The translations under genes were made by a program, and so were the position numbers. Under the pieces are notes generated by a model. That model saw nothing but the letters and a program-made list of their open reading frames with translations, was not told the origin of the DNA and did no database searches. This document shows, in pieces, positions 14,521 to 18,576 of a DNA stretch of 18,576 nt. Every line of letters begins with the position of its first letter. The stretch's first letter is position 1. The stretch is from Deltaproteobacteria bacterium (GTDB lineage: Bacteria; Desulfobacterota; DSM-4660; Desulfatiglandales; Desulfatiglandaceae), in assembly GCA_019307165.1 (NCBI GenBank), contig JAFDKD010000009.1, positions 1 through 18,576 on the forward strand, written 5' to 3'.

Positions 14521-14763
14521 GACAGGATTTACAGGATATACAAGATGATGTTTTCGATTTCCGGAAGAAATCGAAAACCATGCATCCGCCTTAAAACCGG
14601 CGGACAATTCTGTTCAGTGTAAGCAGGGAGAATATTTCCGCCGGTTGATATAATATGCCCAACTCGGAGTACACAACGAATTTTTCTCGCCGCAGGCGAT
14701 GAACATTTGCCCCTTTCTTCCGGAAAGGGGCAAAATATTTTGTTTCATCCTGTTGATCCTGTC
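14521..14763. repeat. Structured element with 17-bp terminal inverted repeats
   Basis: GACAGGATTTACAGGAT (14521-14537) and ATCCTGTTGATCCTGTC (14747-14763) are inverted copies, 15 of 17 positions matching. Inside are several perfect stems: TTTTCGATTT/AAATCGAAAA (14551-14560, 14568-14577), ACCGGCGGA/TCCGCCGGT (14596-14604, 14637-14645), and a 12-bp stem at 14706-14734. The inside is open to folding but not to coding. No target-site duplication is obvious. It looks like a short non-coding mobile or extragenic palindromic element. Confidence 0.6.
14706..14740 (+). terminator. Strong hairpin with T-rich tail
   Basis: TTTGCCCCTTTC (14706-14717) and GAAAGGGGCAAA (14723-14734) form a 12-bp stem with a 5-base loop, followed by TATTTTG. 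It could terminate read-through from the AEC permease 310 bases upstream. It lies inside the inverted-repeat element, so it may belong to that element instead. Confidence 0.55.
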
Positions 14764-14788
14764 TAATATTTTTTCCATTGACACAATA

Positions 14789-15256
14789 CTAGCGAGAATC
14801 CTCGTACCCGAACCCCCACGCGTTCAGCTGCCCGATCATATTTTCCCGGTGGGTGCCGGGCCAGAAGAACCGCCCGCAGGACGGGCAGAACCGGATGTCC
14901 GAAGCGTTCTGGTGAAGCACGTATTCGGGGACGTTTTCCCGAACATCTTCGAGGGAAGGGTTCTTTAGGGGAACGTTGCACAGGAGGCAGCGGGTGAACC
15001 AGCGGGCGGGGTCCGGCGCAAGCGTCTGCAATTTACCGAGTTCGGACAATTGATCGCCCGCGCGATCGCCGGACAACAGCAGGGCATCGCCGTATGACGC
15101 GGCCAGGTCCCGGTGCCGCGTCAGGAGAATGCGGCCTTCCCCGACAAGCCGCTCAAGGTCGTCCGGCCCGTAACGGGACTGGTAAAGGACGTCGTATCCC
15201 ATGACCCTGAGCCATCTGGCCAGGGATCCCAGCATGGTGTCTGCCACGAATTTCAT
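14789..15256 (-). CDS. Mut7-C RNase-domain protein with zinc ribbon
   Basis: A 155-residue protein of the Mut7-C family (formerly DUF82), a PIN-like nuclease fold related to the C-terminus of worm mut-7. The N-terminal part shows KFVADTMLGSLARWLRVMGY with the conserved Asp6, and LLTRHRDLA with Asp50, both likely metal ligands. A zinc ribbon follows: Cys90-x2-Cys93 and Cys124-x2-Cys127 (CLLC and CPSC). Full length for the family is about 150-170. I chose the ATG at 15256, with GGGGG nine bases upstream, as it starts at the conserved strand; a TTG at 15292 would add 12 residues. It is divergent from murA and converges on the AEC gene. An RNA-processing or toxin-like role is possible, but the true substrate of bacterial members is not established. 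Confidence 0.88.
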   Translation of the reverse strand: MKFVADTMLGSLARWLRVMGYDVLYQSRYGPDDLERLVGEGRILLTRHRDLAASYGDALLLSGDRAGDQLSELGKLQTLAPDPARWFTRCLLCNVPLKNPSLEDVRENVPEYVLHQNASDIRFCPSCGRFFWPGTHRENMIGQLNAWGFGYEDSR

Positions 15257-15368
15257 ATGAGCAGGCCCCCTAAGATCTAATCTTCCCATCAATCATCAAC
15301 GGGTAGTTCGGAATGCGCCTGAAAGTTTTTCTCGCCAAGAGCGCCAAGACAGGGCATTGATTGAAATC

Positions 15369-15404
15369 GATTACGATTACGACCACGACTACGAACACGA
15401 ATGT
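15369..15404 (+). repeat. Degenerate six-base tandem tract
   Basis: Six units of the GATTAC type in a row: GATTAC, GATTAC, GACCAC, GACTAC, GAACAC, GAATGT. It is in a non-coding gap. Confidence 0.7.
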
Positions 15405-15515
15405 CGCCGTTTTCACGAAGTTTCCTGATTGATTAGACTTGTCGGAGCGTAGCGGAGATCCCGCCGTCCTTGGGCGCCGCGGGGCCGCCCCTCAGGCCGG
15501 AGGCGGCGCTGCCTG

Positions 15516-15545
15516 CCCACCGTAGCTCGTTAGAGCGAAGGTGGG
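15516..15545. repeat. Short palindromic extragenic repeat
   Basis: CCCACC (15516-15521) pairs with GGTGGG (15540-15545), with an inner GCTC/GAGC pair around GTTA. No T tract follows, so it is not a terminator. Confidence 0.55.
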
Positions 15546-15615
15546 ACACCTGTCGAAGATCCCGCCGCCGTTGGGCGGGGACACCTGACCCCTGACGAAG
15601 TCAGCCCCGCTCCGG

Positions 15616-15643
15616 TTGACTGTCCGCCGCTAGTTATTATAGA
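15616..15643 (+). promoter_or_regulatory. Candidate promoter for murA
   Basis: TTGACT at 15616-15621, a 16-base spacer and TATAGA at 15638-15643. The -35 is 5/6 and the -10 only 4/6 to consensus. The leader before murA would be about 95 bases. Confidence 0.35.
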
Positions 15644-15746
15644 AGATAGCCAGACGTTTTTCACGATGTATGTTGCACAACTGAGAGAGGGGTTCCCAGC
15701 CGGGCGCCCCTCAGAAACCTGAACGGCCGGGATACGGAAAAAGCGG

Positions 15747-17003
15747 ATGGACAAAATTATCATCGAAGGCGGAAAACCACTCAATGGAAATGTCACGGTG
15801 AGCGGCGCAAAAAACGCGGCGCTCCCCGTTCTGGCGGCATGTCTCCTCACAGGCGGATGGCACCGGCTTGAGAACATACCCAAACTCAGGGACGTCAGGA
15901 CCATTCTGCGGATCATGGCCCAGCTGGGCGTCGTCTTCCGGGAGGAGGAGGGCGCCGTCATGGTCAACTCGGACGATCTGAACGCCTATGAGGCCCCTTA
16001 TGATCTTGTCAAAACCATGCGGGCGTCCATTCTGCTCCTGGGTCCCCTCCTGGCCCGATACGGCCGGGCCAAAATATCCCTGCCCGGCGGATGCGCCATC
16101 GGCGCCCGGCCGGTGGATATGCACCTGAAGGCGCTGGTCGCCATGGGCGCGGACATGTATCTGGAAGAAGGTTATGTCAATGCCAGGGCCGATTGCCTCA
16201 AAGGGGCCGAGATATTTTTCGATATCCAGACGGTCACGGGCACTGAAAATATCATGATGGCCGCGGCCCTTGCCAAGGGGAAAACCGTTCTGAAAAACGC
16301 GGCCAAGGAGCCTGAAATACAGGACCTGGCCCGCATGTTGCGCGGCATGGGGGCCGATATCGAGGGGGACGGAACCGATACCATTGTTATTCGGGGCGTG
16401 GATCGATTGGCCCCGACAGCGCACACCATTTTGCCCGACCGCATCGAGGCGGGCACGTTTATGATCGCAGGCGCCATGACCCGGGGCGATGTCACCGTTC
16501 AAGGTTGCCGGCCGGAGCATCTGGAAGCGCTTATGGAAAAGCTTCAAACGGCCGGCGCCCGTGTTCAGGTCGAGGGGGATCGGGTCAGGGTCCGGGGGCC
16601 CGACGCCATTGAAAGCGTGGATGTGACAACGCTTCCCTTTCCCGGGTTTCCCACCGACCTTCAGGCCCAGTTCATGGCGTTCATGTGCACTGGAAAAGGG
16701 TCGAGCGTAATCCGGGAAACCATTTTTGAAAACCGTTTCATCCATGTGAGCGAACTGCTCCGAATGGGGGCGGATATCGAGATCAGCGGCAATCAGGCCG
16801 TGGTTAAAGGCAGGCCCCACCTGTTGCCGGCACCCGTGATGGCCACGGACCTCAGGGCCAGCGCCTCCCTCGTCCTGGCCGGACTTGTGGCGGAGGGCGG
16901 CATGACCGAGGTGCACCGGATCTATCACCTGGACAGGGGATATGAAGCCATGGAGGAAAAATTCAGGGGCCTGGGAGCTTCCATACGGCGGGAACGCGCG
17001 TGA
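15747..17003 (+). CDS. murA: UDP-N-acetylglucosamine 1-carboxyvinyltransferase MurA
   Basis: A 418-residue cytoplasmic enzyme that moves enolpyruvate from PEP to UDP-GlcNAc, the first committed step of peptidoglycan synthesis. Evidence: SGAKNAALPVLAA with catalytic Lys22 and Asn23, and LPGGCAIGARPVD with Cys116, the residue that fosfomycin alkylates, so the enzyme should be fosfomycin-sensitive in principle. FPTDLQAQFMA holds the conserved catalytic Asp, and the C-terminal HRIYHLDRGYE motif is present. The length matches the usual 417-420. The ATG at 15747 is preceded only by a weak purine run (GGAAAAAG). It appears to be single, divergent from Mut7-C, with comEC 200 bases downstream beyond a likely terminator and a repeat pair. 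Confidence 0.97.
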   Translation: MDKIIIEGGKPLNGNVTVSGAKNAALPVLAACLLTGGWHRLENIPKLRDVRTILRIMAQLGVVFREEEGAVMVNSDDLNAYEAPYDLVKTMRASILLLGPLLARYGRAKISLPGGCAIGARPVDMHLKALVAMGADMYLEEGYVNARADCLKGAEIFFDIQTVTGTENIMMAAALAKGKTVLKNAAKEPEIQDLARMLRGMGADIEGDGTDTIVIRGVDRLAPTAHTILPDRIEAGTFMIAGAMTRGDVTVQGCRPEHLEALMEKLQTAGARVQVEGDRVRVRGPDAIESVDVTTLPFPGFPTDLQAQFMAFMCTGKGSSVIRETIFENRFIHVSELLRMGADIEISGNQAVVKGRPHLLPAPVMATDLRASASLVLAGLVAEGGMTEVHRIYHLDRGYEAMEEKFRGLGASIRRERA

Positions 17004-17030
17004 CGCGAATTCTCCGATATCGCGTTTTTT
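17003..17030 (+). terminator. Likely terminator after murA
   Basis: ACGCGA (17003-17008) pairs with TCGCGT (17020-17025), followed by a run of six T. The stem is short and begins at the murA stop codon. Confidence 0.45.
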
Positions 17031-17037
17031 CTACAGA

Positions 17038-17069
17038 GAATATCGAATATCCAACAAGGAACGCCGAAT
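17038..17069 (+). repeat. Dispersed intergenic repeat, copy 2
   Basis: Matches the unit at 3155-3186 in 31 of 32 bases (CAACAAGGAACGCCGAAT here against GAACAAGGAACGCCGAAT). It lies just after the murA terminator. Confidence 0.8.
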
Positions 17070-17160
17070 CATTAAGTGCTTTGATCGGCCTTCCGCCGCC
17101 ATGCGAGAGGCTCACTCCCGGCGTGAAATTCGTCCAAAACGTCAACAAATCACCACTCTT

Positions 17161-17200
17161 GGATATTCGATATTCCTTGTTCGATATTCAATATTCTCAT
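17161..17200 (-). repeat. Dispersed intergenic repeat, inverted copy 3
   Basis: Read on the minus strand this contains TTGAATATCGAACAAGGAAT followed by ATCGAATATCC, the same family as copies 1 and 2. With copy 2 it forms an inverted pair around about 90 bases. It ends 5 bases before the comEC start codon. Confidence 0.75.
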
Positions 17201-17205
17201 TACAA

Positions 17206-18576
17206 ATGACCTCCGCTTTTTTTTCACGACCCCTCATCCCCTTATCCCTCTCCTTCGGGGCGGGCATCCTGGCTGCCGACAAGGCATTGCCTTTCCATCA
17301 ATCCCTCATCCTGCCTGTCTTCCTTTCCGCGGCCGTTGTTTTTATTTTCTGCCTGTTCAGGTCCAGGTTCAGGGTGTATCTTCTCCTTCCGGCCTTTTTC
17401 CTGACAGGCGCACTCCTGGAAATGGGGACGCACCGGCCCTCGCCCCTTGTGGAGACAGCGACGCTGAACATGCGGGTCACCGTGGAAGGGGTGGTGATGA
17501 CGCCTCCCTTGACAGTTCACGATACGGCCAAGTTCAGGGTAAGGGTGACGCAGTGTTTTTTTGACGGCGCCGTCAGGGCCGTTCGCGACAAAGACCTCAT
17601 GGTCACGGTCTACAGGCCGGGTTTGCTGTCAGAGGAACTTCGGCCCGGGAAAACCATACGCTTTCCCGCTCGGCTGAGACCGTTCAGGAACTTCAACAAC
17701 CCGGGCGGGTATGACTATGAATCGGCCATGTCCATGAAGGGATATGCATGCGCCGCGTATGTGTCCGACGGAAGATACGTGGTGCCCATGGGGGAGGGTT
17801 CAGCACCTTTTTCGGTTGCCGTCCTGGAAGGCCTGCGCCGTCCCGTCCGCGCGTTTCTGCAAATGCAGTCGAACCCTGACGTCCGAGGCCTTTTTCAAGC
17901 CCTGATTCTGGGAGACCGCCGACATATCGGTGAGACTCTCAGGGAGTCCTTTATCCGGAGCGGACTCGGCCATGCGCTCGCCGTGTCCGGTCTTCATATC
18001 GGGTTGATCGCCTGGATCGCCTTTACCGCTTTCAAATGGCTGCTGTCCCGTTCCTACCGCCTGATCCTGGCATGGGACATTCGCCGGCCGGCGGCGGCCC
18101 TGACCTGCATCCCCGTGGTGGGGTACGCTTTCTTAAGCGGGTTTCACGTCTCCAGCCAGCGGGCCATGGTCATGGTGCTCGCATACCTGGGTTCCATGAT
18201 CCTGGGACGGGAAAAGGAGACGTGGTCTACCCTGGCGCTGGCCGGTCTAGCGATACTGGCCCTGGACCCCCATGCCCTGTTCAGCGCGTCTTTCCAACTC
18301 TCTTTCATGGCCGTTATCGGCATCCTGTGGTTCGTACCCGGTTTGATGGATCGGTTTCCCAAGACCCTGGTCCCGGAAAACGGGCGGGGAGTTTGGCTCA
18401 ATCGGGTGTATATCTACGCCCTGGGCCTGGTGACGGTCAGTTTTACGGCCATGATATTTCTCCTGCCCGTCACCCTTTATTATTTTCACCGTGTTTCCCT
18501 GGTGGCCGTTGCGGCCAATGTGACGGCGGTCCCCATCCTGGGGCTATGGGTCCTTCCCCTGGGTCTGTTGAGTACG
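17206..18576 (+). CDS. comEC: ComEC/Rec2 family DNA-uptake channel protein (N-terminal part, runs off the window)
   Basis: An open frame of 457 codons from ATG 17206 to the window edge with no stop; the product is incomplete. ComEC forms the inner-membrane channel through which single-stranded DNA enters during natural transformation. Visible parts: N-terminal hydrophobic segments (LIPLSLSFGAGILAA; YLLLPAFFLTGALLEMG), an OB-fold-like DUF4131 region (about 80-190) ending NNPGGYDYESAMSMKGY, then the Competence domain with HALAVSGLHIGL, SGLH at 261-264. Later segments include SSQRAMVMVLAYLGSMILG, SASFQLSFMAVIGILWF and VAANVTAVPILGLWVLPLG, all typical. The C-terminal metallo-beta-lactamase-like domain, if present, lies beyond the window. 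No ribosome site precedes the ATG; a repeat reaches within 5 bases of it. Other upstream in-frame starts were not found. Confidence 0.92.
   Translation, partial: MTSAFFSRPLIPLSLSFGAGILAADKALPFHQSLILPVFLSAAVVFIFCLFRSRFRVYLLLPAFFLTGALLEMGTHRPSPLVETATLNMRVTVEGVVMTPPLTVHDTAKFRVRVTQCFFDGAVRAVRDKDLMVTVYRPGLLSEELRPGKTIRFPARLRPFRNFNNPGGYDYESAMSMKGYACAAYVSDGRYVVPMGEGSAPFSVAVLEGLRRPVRAFLQMQSNPDVRGLFQALILGDRRHIGETLRESFIRSGLGHALAVSGLHIGLIAWIAFTAFKWLLSRSYRLILAWDIRRPAAALTCIPVVGYAFLSGFHVSSQRAMVMVLAYLGSMILGREKETWSTLALAGLAILALDPHALFSASFQLSFMAVIGILWFVPGLMDRFPKTLVPENGRGVWLNRVYIYALGLVTVSFTAMIFLLPVTLYYFHRVSLVAVAANVTAVPILGLWVLPLGLLST

Larger units (their letters stand above)
14396..14788. other. Convergent intergenic region packed with repeats and hairpins
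   Basis: No gene is supported. From 14427 to about 14500 there are degenerate units of the GAATA-CGAATAAGG type and runs of AGAAATTAGAAATT. From 14521 to 14763 lies a structured element with terminal inverted repeats, listed separately. Confidence 0.6.
15257..15746. other. Divergent intergenic region before murA, with short repeats
   Basis: No gene is supported in these 490 bases. The region holds CGCCAAGAGCGCCAAGA, a hexamer-like tract at 15369-15404, a palindrome at 15516-15545, two related GATCCCGCCG segments, and a likely promoter at 15616-15643. Confidence 0.5.

Noticed and set aside
14699..14968. Plus-strand frame of 89 codons overlapping the Mut7-C gene
   Set aside because: It starts inside a terminator-like hairpin and overlaps a well-supported gene on the other strand.
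15711..16928. Long antisense open frame of 405 codons over murA
   Set aside because: It mirrors the murA codon pattern, has low-complexity His/Gly/Pro-rich sequence and no family features; murA is certain on the other strand.

Overview
The window looks like chromosomal DNA of a free-living Gram-negative bacterium. The mix of a MoxR/CoxE-type pair, an XRE-cupin regulator, two dodecins, a very repetitive secreted propeller-like protein and several families of short intergenic repeats fits Desulfobacterota (former Deltaproteobacteria, Desulfobacterales-like). That assignment is an inference; there is no rRNA here to confirm it. No tRNA, rRNA, CRISPR array, transposase or phage gene was found.

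Layout. The left edge holds an XRE-cupin regulator (minus) with an in-frame TAA inside the cupin domain, then a small dodecin (minus). After a 487-base non-coding stretch with a strong sigma70-like promoter come a LOG-family protein and rsmG (plus), which overlap. Next is a minus-strand run from 5811 down to 3214: a two-helix K+ channel with an RCK domain, a secreted protein made of five 17-residue repeats, a second dodecin and a TetR regulator. A MoxR ATPase plus CoxE-like VWA protein follow (plus), then lgt, then a 796-residue secreted protein of 14 repeats of about 39 residues and six exact 35-residue repeats, closed by a clear terminator. A paraoxonase-like lactonase/arylesterase (minus) is divergent from an AEC-family permease (plus). 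A Mut7-C ribonuclease-like protein (minus) is divergent from murA (plus). The start of comEC runs off the right edge with no stop.

How the genes work together. Housekeeping functions are spread among accessory ones: rsmG modifies 16S rRNA, lgt lipidates lipoproteins, murA commits to peptidoglycan, and comEC forms the DNA-uptake channel. The clearest functional pairs are LOG-rsmG (overlapping) and MoxR-VWA (25 bases apart, a chaperone-like pair whose client is not in the window).

The non-coding DNA is the other notable part. Several unrelated families of short AT-rich or palindromic repeats fill most longer gaps. One family has two copies about 14 kb apart differing at one base in 32, plus an inverted copy that abuts the comEC start codon. 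The best candidates for new biology are the two repeat proteins, the structured intergenic elements and the interrupted regulator; no complete new multi-gene system is evident.
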